The translations under genes were made by a program, and so were the position numbers. 48,656 nucleotides of DNA from Pseudomonadota bacterium (GTDB taxonomy: Bacteria; Pseudomonadota; Alphaproteobacteria; Sphingomonadales; Sphingomonadaceae), in NCBI GenBank assembly GCA_023387085.1, contig JAEWIL010000185.1:1-48656 (forward strand), in the 5' to 3' direction. The notes beneath the pieces were generated by a model. The model did no database searches, was not told where the DNA came from, and saw only the letters and a list, made by a program, of their open reading frames with translations. Below, piece by piece: positions 8,121 to 16,922 of the stretch (positions are counted from its first letter, which is position 1; every line of letters starts with the position of its first letter).

Positions 8121-9589
8121 GCCGCGCGATCGTCATTGGCGCGGGGTTCGGCGGGCTGGCGCTCGCGATCCGGCTGCAATCGGCGGGGGTGGAGACGGTC
8201 ATCGTCGAGGCGCGCGACAAGCCGGGCGGCCGCGCCTATCACTGGGTACAGGACGGTTTCACCTTCGACGCCGGGCCGACGGTGATCACCGACCCGCCCT
8301 GCCTGCAGGAGCTATGGGCGCTGTCGGGGCAGGATATGGCCAGCGATGTCGAGCTCGTGCCGGTAACTCCCTTCTACCGGCTCGATTGGCCCTATGGGTC
8401 GCGCTTCGACTATTCGAACGACGAGGCCGCGCTGCGCGCCGAGATCGCGAGGCTCAATCCCGCCGATGTCGACGGCTACGACCGATTTCTCGCCTATTCG
8501 AAAGGGGTTTACGAGCAAGGCTATGTGAAGCTTGGCGCGGTCGCCTTCCTCGACTTCGCCTCGATGATCAAGGCGGCGCCGGCGTTGATGAAATATCAGG
8601 CGTGGCGCAGCGTCTATTCCATCGTGTCGTCCTATGTGAAGGACGAGCGGCTGCGGCAGGCGCTGTCGTTCCATACATTGCTGGTGGGCGGCAATCCGAT
8701 GGCGACGAGCGCGATCTATGCGCTGATCCACACCATCGAAAAGGACGGCGGCGTCTGGTTCGCACGCGGCGGAACAAATGCGCTGGTGGCGGGCATGGTG
8801 CGATTGTTCGAGCGGCTCGGCGGAACGCTGCGTTTGGGCGACCCGGTAACGGCAATCGAAACCGCCGGCGACCGCGCGACCGGCGTGACGACGGCGGGCG
8901 GCTGGCAAGGCGAGGCCGATATGGTGGCGTGCAACGGCGACCTGATGCACAGCTATCGCGACCTGCTCGGTGCACATCCGCGCGGGGCAAAGGCCGCGCG
9001 CAGTCTTGCCCGCAAGCGTTGGTCGCCCTCGCTGTTCGTCGTGCATTTCGGGGCCAAAGGCGACTATCCCGACATCGCGCACCACAGCATATTGTTCGGC
9101 CCGCGCTACAAGGGGCTGCTCGACGACATCTATGGCGGCGTGGTGCCCGATGATTTCTCGCTCTATCTCCACCATCCCAGCATCACCGACCCCGGCATGG
9201 CGCCGCCCGGCCATTCGACCTTCTACGCGCTCGCCCCGGTCGCGCATCTCGGCAAGGCAAAGGCCGACTGGGACGGCGATTTCGGCGAGCGGTTCGCCGA
9301 CGCGATCCTCGCCGAGGTTGAACGCCGTGTCGCTCCCGACCTGCGCGCCAATCTCGTCACCCGTTTCCATTATACCCCCGCCGATTTCGGCCGCGACCTG
9401 TCGGCGCATCTCGGCAGCGCGTTCAGCCTCGAGCCCGTGCTGTGGCAAAGCGCATATTTCCGGGCGCATAACCGCGACGACGCAATTTCGAACCTCTACT
9501 TCGTGGGGGCAGGGACGCATCCGGGCGCGGGAATCCCCGGGGTTGTCGGCAGCGCGAAGGCGACGGCGGCGTTGATGCTCGATCCATAA
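8117..9589 (+). CDS. crtI: Phytoene desaturase CrtI
   Basis: CrtI introduces the double bonds that convert colourless phytoene into lycopene, using FAD. The 490-residue protein starts with the dinucleotide motif IVIGAGFGGLALAIRLQSAG and ends with the FAD-contacting NLYFVGAGTHPGAGIPGVVG, both hallmarks of the family. The open frame extends to 7649 inside crtY, but the correct start is the ATG at 8117 that overlaps the crtY stop. Between crtI and the next gene lies a 110-bp spacer with an inverted repeat. The product should supply lycopene to CrtY. Confidence 0.96.
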   Translation: MSRAIVIGAGFGGLALAIRLQSAGVETVIVEARDKPGGRAYHWVQDGFTFDAGPTVITDPPCLQELWALSGQDMASDVELVPVTPFYRLDWPYGSRFDYSNDEAALRAEIARLNPADVDGYDRFLAYSKGVYEQGYVKLGAVAFLDFASMIKAAPALMKYQAWRSVYSIVSSYVKDERLRQALSFHTLLVGGNPMATSAIYALIHTIEKDGGVWFARGGTNALVAGMVRLFERLGGTLRLGDPVTAIETAGDRATGVTTAGGWQGEADMVACNGDLMHSYRDLLGAHPRGAKAARSLARKRWSPSLFVVHFGAKGDYPDIAHHSILFGPRYKGLLDDIYGGVVPDDFSLYLHHPSITDPGMAPPGHSTFYALAPVAHLGKAKADWDGDFGERFADAILAEVERRVAPDLRANLVTRFHYTPADFGRDLSAHLGSAFSLEPVLWQSAYFRAHNRDDAISNLYFVGAGTHPGAGIPGVVGSAKATAALMLDP

Positions 9590-9593
9590 ATCC

Positions 9594-9680
9594 CGTTCGC
9601 CCCGAGCTTGTCGAAGGGCCGTTCTTCCTTCAAAGGCGGAAGGAAAGAAGAGCGGGGCTTCGACAAGCGCAGCCCGAACG
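9594..9680. repeat. Palindromic intergenic repeat inside the crt operon
   Basis: The segment begins CGTTCGCCCCGAGCTTGTCG and ends with a near reverse complement (GGGGCTTCGACAAGCGCAGC then CCGAACG), enclosing a second inner inverted pair (GTTCTTCCTT and AAGGAAAGAAGAGC). This layout is that of the REP-like elements common in sphingomonad intergenic regions. It lies between crtI and the LOG gene and could fold in the mRNA, so it may set different levels for upstream and downstream genes. That effect is inference. Confidence 0.85.
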
Positions 9681-9700
9681 AATTTGAAAGCTACGAAGCG

Positions 9701-10282
9701 ATGAAACGCCTTGCCGTCTATTGCGGGTCCGCGACCCCCGAAGATCCGATCTACATCGAAACCGCGCGCCACGTCGGGCGCACCCTCGCCGAGCGCGGGA
9801 TTGGCGTCGTTTACGGCGGTGGCCGGTTGGGCCTGATGGGCGCGGTCGCCGACAGCGCGCTCGCAGCGGGGGGCGAGGTGATCGGGGTGATCCCCGACGC
9901 GCTGGTCGGGACCGAGGTGGCGCATCGTGGCTGCAGCGAATTGCACGTCGTTTCGGGCATGCACGAACGCAAGAAAATGTTCACCGACCTTAGCGACGGC
10001 TTCCTGACTATTCCCGGCGGCGTCGGCACGATGGACGAGTTGTGGGAAGCGATCAGCTGGGCGCAACTCGGCTATCATGCAAAGCCGGTCGGGCTGCTCA
10101 ACGCGGCGGGTTTCTACAACGATCTCATCGCCTTCAACCGGCGGATGATCGAAGTCGGCTTCATCCGCCCCGCGCACGCCGGGATCATGATCGTCGATGC
10201 CGGGATCGACGAACTGCTCGACAAGATGGCAAGGTATCAGCCGCACGAGCCGATTTTCGCGATGAAGGCCGACGATCTGTAA
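9701..10282 (+). CDS. LOG-family (TIGR00730) Rossmann-fold protein
   Basis: The protein of 193 residues carries the LOG family motif PGGVGTMDELWE and an N-terminal LAVYCGSA plus VYGGGRLGLMG. Family members release the nucleobase from cytokinin-type nucleotides or from AMP and similar nucleoside monophosphates. The ATG at 9701 gives the family N-terminus; the open frame reaches back into the upstream repeat. Its stop overlaps the crtB start (TAATG), so it is part of the carotenoid operon. Why a nucleotide hydrolase is there is not clear; the downstream pnuC and kinase genes also concern nucleotide salvage. Confidence 0.9.
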   Translation: MKRLAVYCGSATPEDPIYIETARHVGRTLAERGIGVVYGGGRLGLMGAVADSALAAGGEVIGVIPDALVGTEVAHRGCSELHVVSGMHERKKMFTDLSDGFLTIPGGVGTMDELWEAISWAQLGYHAKPVGLLNAAGFYNDLIAFNRRMIEVGFIRPAHAGIMIVDAGIDELLDKMARYQPHEPIFAMKADDL

Positions 10283-11244
10283 TGGCAGACACGGGGGGCT
10301 ATGATGCACAGGCTCTCCACGGCTTCGCGCACGACAGCATCGCGCGCGGGTCGAAAAGCTTCGCGCTTGCGAGCCACCTCTTCGACCGCATCACGCGCGA
10401 GCGGGTTTGGCTGCTCTATGCGTGGTGCCGTGCCGCCGACGACCTGACCGATGGGCAGGACCATGGCGGGGCGATGGTCCCGGGGCACGATGCCGCCGCG
10501 GCGATCGCAAAAATCCGGGCGTTGACCGATCGCGCCTATGCCGGCGATCAGACGGGCGATCCGGCATTCGACGCGCTCGGCCTCTTGCTCACCGAAATCG
10601 ACCTGCCGCGCCGGGTCATCGACGACATTATCGCGGGCTTCGAGCTCGATGCCCGCGACTGGCGCCCGCGCAGCGAGGCCGACCTGCTGCGTTACAGCTA
10701 TCATGTCGCGGGTGCGGTCGGGGTCGCGATGGCGCTAGTGATGGGCGTCGATCCCGCCGACGAGACGACGCTCGACCGCGCTTCCGACCTCGGTATCGCC
10801 TTCCAGCTCGCCAATATTGCCCGCGACGTCGCCGAGGATGCCGCCGCCGACCGCTGTTACCTACCCGTCGAATGGATGGTCGAACTCGACATCCCGCCGG
10901 GCCAGCACATGCATCCGGCCTTTCGTCCGCGCCTCGCCATCATGGCGAAATGGCTGTCGGAGATGGCCGAGGAATATGAAGCGTCGGCGCGCTGGGGTGC
11001 GCGCAAGCTGCCGCCGCGCAGCCGCTGGGCGGTGTTTGCGGCGGCAGGCATCTATGGCGACATCGCGCGCGAAGTGCGGGCGCGCGGCGATCATGCCTGG
11101 GATCATCGCGCCGGAACGTCGCTTGTCGCCAAGCTTGGCTGGGTCGCGCGCGCCGGCTGGTCGGTGCTCCGCCGCCCGCCGCAGCGGCGGATCAGCCGCG
11201 ACGGATTGTGGACACGGCCGCGCCATGAGGAGGCGCCGGCATGA
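10282..11244 (+). CDS. crtB: Phytoene synthase CrtB
   Basis: CrtB condenses two geranylgeranyl diphosphates to phytoene, the committed step to C40 carotenoids. The 320-residue protein has the first aspartate-rich motif in YAWCRAADDLTD and the second in LANIARDVAEDAAADRCYLP, as in trans-isoprenyl synthases of the squalene/phytoene group. The start ATG at 10282 overlaps the LOG stop; the frame upstream to 10042 is a shadow of that gene. The stop overlaps the pnuC start by four bases (ATGA), so translation is probably coupled on both sides. Confidence 0.96.
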   Translation: MADTGGYDAQALHGFAHDSIARGSKSFALASHLFDRITRERVWLLYAWCRAADDLTDGQDHGGAMVPGHDAAAAIAKIRALTDRAYAGDQTGDPAFDALGLLLTEIDLPRRVIDDIIAGFELDARDWRPRSEADLLRYSYHVAGAVGVAMALVMGVDPADETTLDRASDLGIAFQLANIARDVAEDAAADRCYLPVEWMVELDIPPGQHMHPAFRPRLAIMAKWLSEMAEEYEASARWGARKLPPRSRWAVFAAAGIYGDIAREVRARGDHAWDHRAGTSLVAKLGWVARAGWSVLRRPPQRRISRDGLWTRPRHEEAPA

Positions 11245-11807
11245 GCACCCTCGAATGGGCCGCGGCGGCGTTCGTGCTGATCAATGTCGCACTCGTCGCG
11301 CTGCGCAGCGTGTGGAACTATCCCTTCGCCCTGATTGCCGTCACGCTCTACGCCTTCGTCTTCTATGAAGCGAAGCTGTACAGCGACATGCTGCTCCAGG
11401 GATTCTTCTTCGCGTTGAACCTCTACGGCCTCTACGCTTGGGTCCGCGCCCGCGAGGAAAGCGGCATTCCGGTCGGCTGGATGAGCGCGCGGGCGCGCTG
11501 GACATGGAGCGGCGTGACGTTGGCCGCATGGTTCGTCTGGAGCGCGACGATGAATCGCTACACCGACGCCGCGGCCCCATGGATCGACGGTGCGATCGCG
11601 ATGACCAGCATCACCGCGCAATGGCTGCTCGCGCGTCGCCGCGTCGAAAGCTGGTGGCTGTGGATCCTTGTCGATCTGATCGCGATACCGCTTTTCGCGT
11701 GGCGCGGGCTCTATGCGACGAGCGCGGTCTATGTGGTCCTGCTCGGCCTGTCGATCGACGGCCTCTTCCAGTGGCGTCGCGCCGCCGCGGCGGGACAGCC
11801 GGCATGA
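11241..11807 (+). CDS. pnuC: Nicotinamide riboside transporter PnuC
   Basis: PnuC is an inner-membrane facilitator that brings in nicotinamide riboside for NAD salvage. The 188-residue protein has about six or seven hydrophobic segments and the family patterns SVWNYPFALIAVTLYAFVFY, LYGLYAWV and WWLWILVDLIAIPLF. It starts at an ATG overlapping the crtB stop and ends in an ATGA overlap with the following kinase gene. The pairing with a NadR-type kinase fits the known trap mechanism, in which phosphorylation holds the riboside inside the cell. Confidence 0.93.
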   Translation: MSTLEWAAAAFVLINVALVALRSVWNYPFALIAVTLYAFVFYEAKLYSDMLLQGFFFALNLYGLYAWVRAREESGIPVGWMSARARWTWSGVTLAAWFVWSATMNRYTDAAAPWIDGAIAMTSITAQWLLARRRVESWWLWILVDLIAIPLFAWRGLYATSAVYVVLLGLSIDGLFQWRRAAAAGQPA

Positions 11808-12325
11808 CGCGGCACATCTGTTTTCACGGCGCCGAAAGCACCGGAAAATCGACGCTTGCCCCGCGCGTCGCGCTTCGCCTTGGCGCGCTCGTCGTCCCCG
11901 AATATGGCCGGACCTATGCCGAGGCCAACGGCACCGAGTTCGACGAGATCGACCTGCTCGCGATCTTCGACGGCCATGTCGCGGCGACCAAGGCGGCGCT
12001 GGCGCAAAAGCCCGAATGGCTGGTCTCGGACACCGATCCGCTGATGACGCAGGCTTGGGCGATCATGTTGCTCGGTCGCCGCCTGCCCGAGATCGACCTG
12101 TGGGAAGACACCGCCGACCTCTACCTCGTCCCCGCAATGGACTTGCCGTGGCAGGAGGACGGCACCCGCCTGTTCGGCAGCGACCTCGCGCGCCGCCAGT
12201 TCATGGATGTCGCGATCGGCGAGCTCGAACGGCGGAAACTGCGGTGGGCCTGGGTGACCGGCGACGGCAACGAACGGCTCGAAAGCGCGCTGGCGGCGAT
12301 TCAGGCCGCGGGTCTCGCCGAATAA
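11804..12325 (+). CDS. NadR-like nicotinamide riboside kinase (AAA ATPase)
   Basis: This 173-residue protein matches the C-terminal ribosylnicotinamide kinase part of NadR. The P-loop is GAESTGKST, followed by VVPEYGRTYAE and LVSDTDPLMTQAWA, both family features. It should phosphorylate nicotinamide riboside to NMN. It has no N-terminal HTH or adenylyltransferase domain, so it is a kinase only, not the E. coli type repressor. It begins in an ATGA overlap with pnuC, and its last 25 bases overlap tail-to-tail with the leftward acyl-CoA ligase. It closes the carotenoid-salvage transcription unit. Confidence 0.88.
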   Translation: MTRHICFHGAESTGKSTLAPRVALRLGALVVPEYGRTYAEANGTEFDEIDLLAIFDGHVAATKAALAQKPEWLVSDTDPLMTQAWAIMLLGRRLPEIDLWEDTADLYLVPAMDLPWQEDGTRLFGSDLARRQFMDVAIGELERRKLRWAWVTGDGNERLESALAAIQAAGLAE

Positions 12326-13845
12326 GCCTCCCTCAGTTCGCGCTTCAGCACCTTGCCGATCGCGCTGCGCGGGAGTTCGTCGACTACCCTGATCGCACTC
12401 AGCCGCTGGGTCTTGCCGACTTTGGCGTTGCAGTCGGCGCGGACGCTTTCCGCATCGGTGCCGGGCTTTAGAACAACGAAGGCGACCGGCGTCTCGCCCC
12501 ATTCCTCGCTTGGCATGCCGACGACGGCGGCTTCGACGACGCGCTCGTCGGCGAGCAAAATGCCTTCAAGGTCGCTCGGGAAGATGTTGAACCCGCCCGA
12601 GATGATCATGTCCTTCGCCCGGTCCATGAGAGTCAGGAAGCCGTCCTCGTCGATCCGCCCGATGTCTCCGTGGCGATAGAAGAGGTTCCCCTCGGCATCG
12701 TACCAGTGCATCGCCTTTGTCGCATCGGGCCGGTTGTTGTAGCCGGTCATCATCGCCGGCGAGCGGCCGACGACTTCTCCGACCGACCCCTGCGGTAGCT
12801 CGTTGCCGTCCTCGTCGATCACCTTGGCGATATGGCCCGGTGCGGGCTTGCCGACGGTGTGGAGCTTGTCGGGGAATTGATGCGCCTCGAGGATGAAGGC
12901 CGCGCCGCCCTCCGTCATGCCGTAGATTTCGACGAGCCCGCCCGGCCAGCGTGCGAGGACATCAGCCTTGAGCGTCGCGGGGAAGGGCGCCGAGGTGCAA
13001 TATTTCATCACGAAACTGTCTAGGTCGAAGCTTTCGAAATCGTCGAGCGCCATGATGCGGCGATATTGCACTGGGACGAGCATGCAGTTCGTTGCGCGCT
13101 CGCGCTCTGCGAGCTCGAGGAAACCGCGCGCATCGAATTTCTTCATCAGCACGACCTGCCCGCCCGAGCCGACGGTCGGCATGAAGCTCGCCATCGTCGT
13201 GTTCGAGTAGAGCGGGGTCGACAGGATCGTAACGGCGTTCGGGCCATAGGCGGGGGCGCCGCGCTGGATGTGTTGCCAGCGCATCGCGTGGCTGTGGACG
13301 ATGCCCTTCGGCGTGCCGGTGGTACCCGACGAATAGATGATGTTGAAGCCGTCGAGCGGCTCGATCTCGACCGACTCGGGCGCCGTCCCCGCAGGCGCCA
13401 TCCAGCCGTCGAGCGGTACGCCGGCCTCGCTGCCGTCCATCGCGATCCGGTCGCTCGCGGTCACATGCCGGCCTTCGAGGCTGGTGGCGGCGGCTTGATC
13501 GAGGAACAGATGGCGCGCGCCGGTGTCGGCGATCATCGCCGCCATCTGTTCGCCGGTGGCGCTGTTGGTGATCAGGCCCGCAACGCCCCCGGCGCGGAGC
13601 GTGCCGAGGATCGCCGCCATCTGTTCGACGCTGTTGAGCCCGGCGATCGCAGTGCGGTCGCCCTTCGCGAAGCCGTCGGCCTGCAGCCGCGCCGCGATGC
13701 GGTCCATCATTGCGTCCAGTTCGGACCAGCTCAGCCGCCGCGCCGGGTCGGCGGCGGCTATGTCATCAGGGCGTTCGGCCGCGTAGCCGCGGACGAGATC
13801 GGGCAGGGTGGCGAAGTCGGTGTCGAGCAATCGGGTACCGGTCAT
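12301..13845 (-). CDS. AMP-dependent acyl-CoA synthetase/ligase
   Basis: An ANL-superfamily ligase of 514 residues that activates a carboxylic acid as acyl-AMP and then acyl-CoA. The P-loop-like motif is IIYSSGTTGTPKGI, followed by EIYGMTEGG, then HGDIGRIDEDGFLTLMDRAKDMIISGGFN, and the catalytic C-terminal lysine in RSAIGKVLKREL. The substrate is not readable from sequence; medium or long fatty acids or aryl acids are all possible. It is transcribed away from the orphan regulator at 13912, with 66 bp between the starts, so the regulator may act on it. Its 3' end overlaps the kinase gene by 25 bp. Confidence 0.9.
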   Translation of the reverse strand: MTGTRLLDTDFATLPDLVRGYAAERPDDIAAADPARRLSWSELDAMMDRIAARLQADGFAKGDRTAIAGLNSVEQMAAILGTLRAGGVAGLITNSATGEQMAAMIADTGARHLFLDQAAATSLEGRHVTASDRIAMDGSEAGVPLDGWMAPAGTAPESVEIEPLDGFNIIYSSGTTGTPKGIVHSHAMRWQHIQRGAPAYGPNAVTILSTPLYSNTTMASFMPTVGSGGQVVLMKKFDARGFLELAERERATNCMLVPVQYRRIMALDDFESFDLDSFVMKYCTSAPFPATLKADVLARWPGGLVEIYGMTEGGAAFILEAHQFPDKLHTVGKPAPGHIAKVIDEDGNELPQGSVGEVVGRSPAMMTGYNNRPDATKAMHWYDAEGNLFYRHGDIGRIDEDGFLTLMDRAKDMIISGGFNIFPSDLEGILLADERVVEAAVVGMPSEEWGETPVAFVVLKPGTDAESVRADCNAKVGKTQRLSAIRVVDELPRSAIGKVLKRELREAYSARPAA

Positions 13846-13911
13846 GGCGGCAGGCTAGCACAGCTGGGCGCCGGTGCAATGCCGGGGAAATGGGTTATAA
13901 GGAGGGCGCGG

Positions 13912-14619
13912 ATGGAGGCGAACGGGGCGACGAAACGCGAGGACAGGGCGCCGCTGGTCGCATATTTCCATCCCGCGCGTGGCGATTCTCTATACCATGC
14001 CGTAACGTCGGCGGGCTGGCGCGCGCATGCGCTCCCGACGCCCGCCTGCGGGCTACGCCGCTGGCTCGATTGCTGCTTCGACATTCTCGTAGTGGATCCG
14101 TTTCTGGGCTGGCAGGAGCCTTTCGAGTTCGTGCGGCTCGCGCGCAGCATCGCGGGGCGCCGGCCGCTGTTGGTCCTGTCCGATCGCGATTCGCTGGATG
14201 ACCGGATGACCGCGCTGACCGGTGGCGCCGACGATACCGCCGGCTGGACGGACAATCTGCCCGAGGTGATCGCGCGGATCGCCAGTTTGATACGCCGCAG
14301 CCGGCTGGCCGAAGGGCAGCTTGGCGAGGGAGAGCTTCGAATCGACCTGATCGACCGGCGTGTCGAACGGGCAGGGCGGGTCATCCGTCTGCCGCTGCGC
14401 GAGTTCGACCTGCTCGCGAACCTCGCGCGCGTCCCCGACCGTCCGCTGTCGCGGACGGTGCTTTTGAAGGCAGTATGGCGGATCGATTTCGATCCCGGCA
14501 CCAATCGCGTGGAAGTGCATATGTCGCGGCTGCGCGCCAAGGTCGATCGCGGCTTCGCCTGGCCGATGCTGCAAACGGTGAAGGGGTTGGGATACGCGCT
14601 GCGCTCGCGGCCGGAGTAG
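13912..14619 (+). CDS. OmpR-like winged-helix regulator with degenerate receiver
   Basis: The 235-residue protein starts at an ATG behind a very strong ribosome binding site (AAGGAGGG). Residues about 130-235 form an OmpR/PhoB winged helix (LPLREFDLLANLAR, then RTVLLKAVWRIDFDPGTNRVEVHMSRLR, then VKGLGYALRS). Residues 10-125 resemble a receiver: DILVVDPFL keeps an aspartate at the phosphoacceptor place. However, the acidic pair at the end of strand 1 is replaced (VAYFHPARGD), and the usual lysine after the fourth strand is not evident (GADDTAGWTDN). No histidine kinase is adjacent. It probably works without classical phosphorylation, and by position may regulate the flanking acyl-CoA ligase genes. 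Confidence 0.8.
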   Translation: MEANGATKREDRAPLVAYFHPARGDSLYHAVTSAGWRAHALPTPACGLRRWLDCCFDILVVDPFLGWQEPFEFVRLARSIAGRRPLLVLSDRDSLDDRMTALTGGADDTAGWTDNLPEVIARIASLIRRSRLAEGQLGEGELRIDLIDRRVERAGRVIRLPLREFDLLANLARVPDRPLSRTVLLKAVWRIDFDPGTNRVEVHMSRLRAKVDRGFAWPMLQTVKGLGYALRSRPE

Positions 14620-14769
14620 CCGGCGAATCTCGGTTCGGCTAAATTTGCCGCCCGATTTGACGCTTCTTGACGGCCGGCCTGTCACGGCTTGCAGCTTGCT
14701 TGACCGAAAGTTTCAGGTTGCTACTGATCTTCGACAAAGAACAAACGACACTTTGGAGAAGATCGCCTG

Positions 14770-16302
14770 ATGCACCCGTCAGTCCATGCCCAGACCCACC
14801 CCGACAAACCTGCCGTCATCGTTGCCGAAACGGGCGAGGCGATCAGCTATGGCGATCTCGACGCTGCGTCGAATCGCGCGGCGCAGCTATTCCGTGCGCG
14901 CGGCCTCCGGCATGAGGATGTCGTTGCCTTCATGCTCGAGAACACCCCCCATTATTACGGGCTGACCTGGGGCGCGCAGCGGTCGGGGCTGCGCTATGTA
15001 TGTATTTCATCGCGCCTGACGCAGGACGAAACGGACTATATTCTCGAAAATTCGGGCGCGAAGATGCTGGTCGTCTCCGCGAGCCTCGCCGCCGGCGCCC
15101 AGCAGCTTACAACGCGGATCGAACGCTATTCGATGGGCGGCGATATTCCCGGCTGGGCGCCGATCGAGGATGCGCTAGGCGCGATGCCGGCGGAGCGCAT
15201 CGCCGACGAACGCGCCGGGGTCGACATGCTCTATTCGTCGGGCACGACGGGGCGTCCGAAGGGCGTCAAGGTCCCGCTCCCCGAAGATCCGGCGATCGAC
15301 GCCGGAAACAGCCTTGTCATGCTCGCCAATGCGGCGTTCGGGATCAATGCGGACAGCGTCTATCTCTCGCCCGCGCCGCTCTATCATGCCGCGCCGCTCC
15401 GCTGGTCCATGACGGTCCATCGTCTCGGCGGCACCGTTATCCTGATGAAGAAGTTCGATCCCGAAGGCGCCTTGGCGGCGATCCAACATTATCGCTGCAA
15501 CGCCGCGCAGTTCGTCCCGACCCATTTCGTGCGGATGTTGAAGCTGCCGGACGAAATCCGGGCGCAATATGATGTGACGTCGATGAAGAGCGCGATCCAT
15601 GCCGCGGCGCCCTGTCCGGGCCCGGTCAAGCAGGCGATGATCGACTGGTGGGGACCGGTGCTGCTTGAATATTATGCCGGGTCCGAAGGCAATGGCATGA
15701 CCTTCGCGACCAGCCAGGACTGGCTGACACACAAGGGCACCGTCGGCCGCGCGCTCAACGGAATCGTTCATATCGTGGGCGAGGATAACGAGACCGAAGT
15801 GCCGGTGGGGGAAGAAGGCGCGGTCTTCTTCGAAAGCGAAAGCGTCTTCGAATATCATGACGATCCCGAGAAAACCGCATCGAGCCGCAATTCCAAAGGC
15901 TGGTCGACGCTGGGCGATGTGGGCAAGCTCGACGAGGATGGCTTTCTTTACCTGACCGATCGCAAGAGCTTCATGATCATCTCGGGCGGGGTGAACATCT
16001 ATCCGCAGGAGATAGAGAATCATCTCGTGACCCATCCGAAAGTCGCCGACGTCGCGGTCGTCGGCGGTCCGCACGAGGAGATGGGCGAGGAGGTGATCGC
16101 GGTGGTTCAGCCTGCCGACATGGCAGACGCGACCGACGCCTTTCGCGACGAACTGATGGTCTATGCGCGCGAGAAGCTGTCGGGGGTAAAGATCCCGCGC
16201 CGGATCGACTTCCTCGAAGCGCTGCCCCGCCATGATACGGGCAAGCTCTACAAGCGGCTGCTGCGCGATCAATATTGGGACAAGGCGAAGGCGGGCGCCT
16301 GA
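14770..16302 (+). CDS. Acyl-CoA synthetase (ANL superfamily)
   Basis: A second ligase, 510 residues, in the opposite direction to the first. The adenylation motif is LYSSGTTGRPKGVKVP, with EYYAGSEGNG, then TLGDVGKLDEDGFLYLTDRKSFMIISGGVNIYP, and the terminal catalytic lysine in RHDTGKLYKRLL. It starts at an ATG after GGAGAAGATCGCCTG. It heads a rightward run with a chromene-carboxylate-isomerase-like gene (2 bp gap) and a crotonase, which together look like a CoA-linked breakdown module. Fatty acid, bile/steroid side chain or aromatic acid are all possible substrates. Confidence 0.92.
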   Translation: MHPSVHAQTHPDKPAVIVAETGEAISYGDLDAASNRAAQLFRARGLRHEDVVAFMLENTPHYYGLTWGAQRSGLRYVCISSRLTQDETDYILENSGAKMLVVSASLAAGAQQLTTRIERYSMGGDIPGWAPIEDALGAMPAERIADERAGVDMLYSSGTTGRPKGVKVPLPEDPAIDAGNSLVMLANAAFGINADSVYLSPAPLYHAAPLRWSMTVHRLGGTVILMKKFDPEGALAAIQHYRCNAAQFVPTHFVRMLKLPDEIRAQYDVTSMKSAIHAAAPCPGPVKQAMIDWWGPVLLEYYAGSEGNGMTFATSQDWLTHKGTVGRALNGIVHIVGEDNETEVPVGEEGAVFFESESVFEYHDDPEKTASSRNSKGWSTLGDVGKLDEDGFLYLTDRKSFMIISGGVNIYPQEIENHLVTHPKVADVAVVGGPHEEMGEEVIAVVQPADMADATDAFRDELMVYAREKLSGVKIPRRIDFLEALPRHDTGKLYKRLLRDQYWDKAKAGA

Positions 16303-16304
16303 GC

Positions 16305-16922
16305 ATGGCGGACCGCGTCGAGTTCTTCTTCGATCTGTCGAGCCCGTGGACGTGCCTTGCCTTCCACAATCTGCCCGCTGTGCTCGGCCGCACGGACGCC
16401 ACGGCGCGCTATCGCCCGATCCTCGTGGGCGGCGTGTTCAACGCGGTCAATCCCGCCGTCTATGCGGCGCGCGAGCAGGCCGACAACCGGCGGATGGCGC
16501 ATGGCTGGAAGGTGCTGAAGGATTGGGCGCGGCTTGCGGGCGTACCGATGAATTTCCCGTCGCAATGGCACCCCGCGAAGAGCGTTCACGCGATGCGCTT
16601 CTGCTGCGCGATCGAGGATGATCAGGACGCCCTCGTGCGCTTTGCCGGCATGGCGTTCGCGAGCTATTTCGGTGCCCAGGAAAATCTCGACGATCCCGAT
16701 GTGCTCGAAGCGGCCGCCGATGCCGCGGGGCTTGACGGGGCAGCGATCCGCGCGGCATCGACTGCCGACGGGGTGAAGGCCCGGCTGCGCGCGAACACCG
16801 AGGAGGTCGTCGCGCGCGGCGGCTATGGATCGCCGACGATCTTCGTCGATACCGCCGACATGTATTTTGGCAACGACCAGCTTCCGTTGGTCGAGGCCGC
16901 GCTCAAAAGGACTCTCCCATGA
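16305..16922 (+). CDS. 2-hydroxychromene-2-carboxylate isomerase family protein
   Basis: This DsbA-fold, kappa-GST-like protein of 205 residues shows the family N-terminus VEFFFDLSSPWTCLAF, a central YRPILVGGVFNAV, and the C-terminal YGSPTIFVDTADMYFGNDQL. In naphthalene and related aromatic pathways such enzymes isomerise 2-hydroxychromene-2-carboxylate with glutathione, but many family members serve other, unknown reactions. The ATG at 16305 is two bases after the ligase stop; the frame overlaps the crotonase start by ATGA. No ring-hydroxylating dioxygenase is in the window, so an aromatic role is not proven. Confidence 0.87.
   Translation: MADRVEFFFDLSSPWTCLAFHNLPAVLGRTDATARYRPILVGGVFNAVNPAVYAAREQADNRRMAHGWKVLKDWARLAGVPMNFPSQWHPAKSVHAMRFCCAIEDDQDALVRFAGMAFASYFGAQENLDDPDVLEAAADAAGLDGAAIRAASTADGVKARLRANTEEVVARGGYGSPTIFVDTADMYFGNDQLPLVEAALKRTLP

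Noticed and set aside
8312..10309. A 665-codon open frame antisense to crtI and the LOG gene
   Set aside because: Composition is His/Arg/Asp-rich as expected for the reverse frame of GC-rich genes. It covers three well-supported genes and a repeat.
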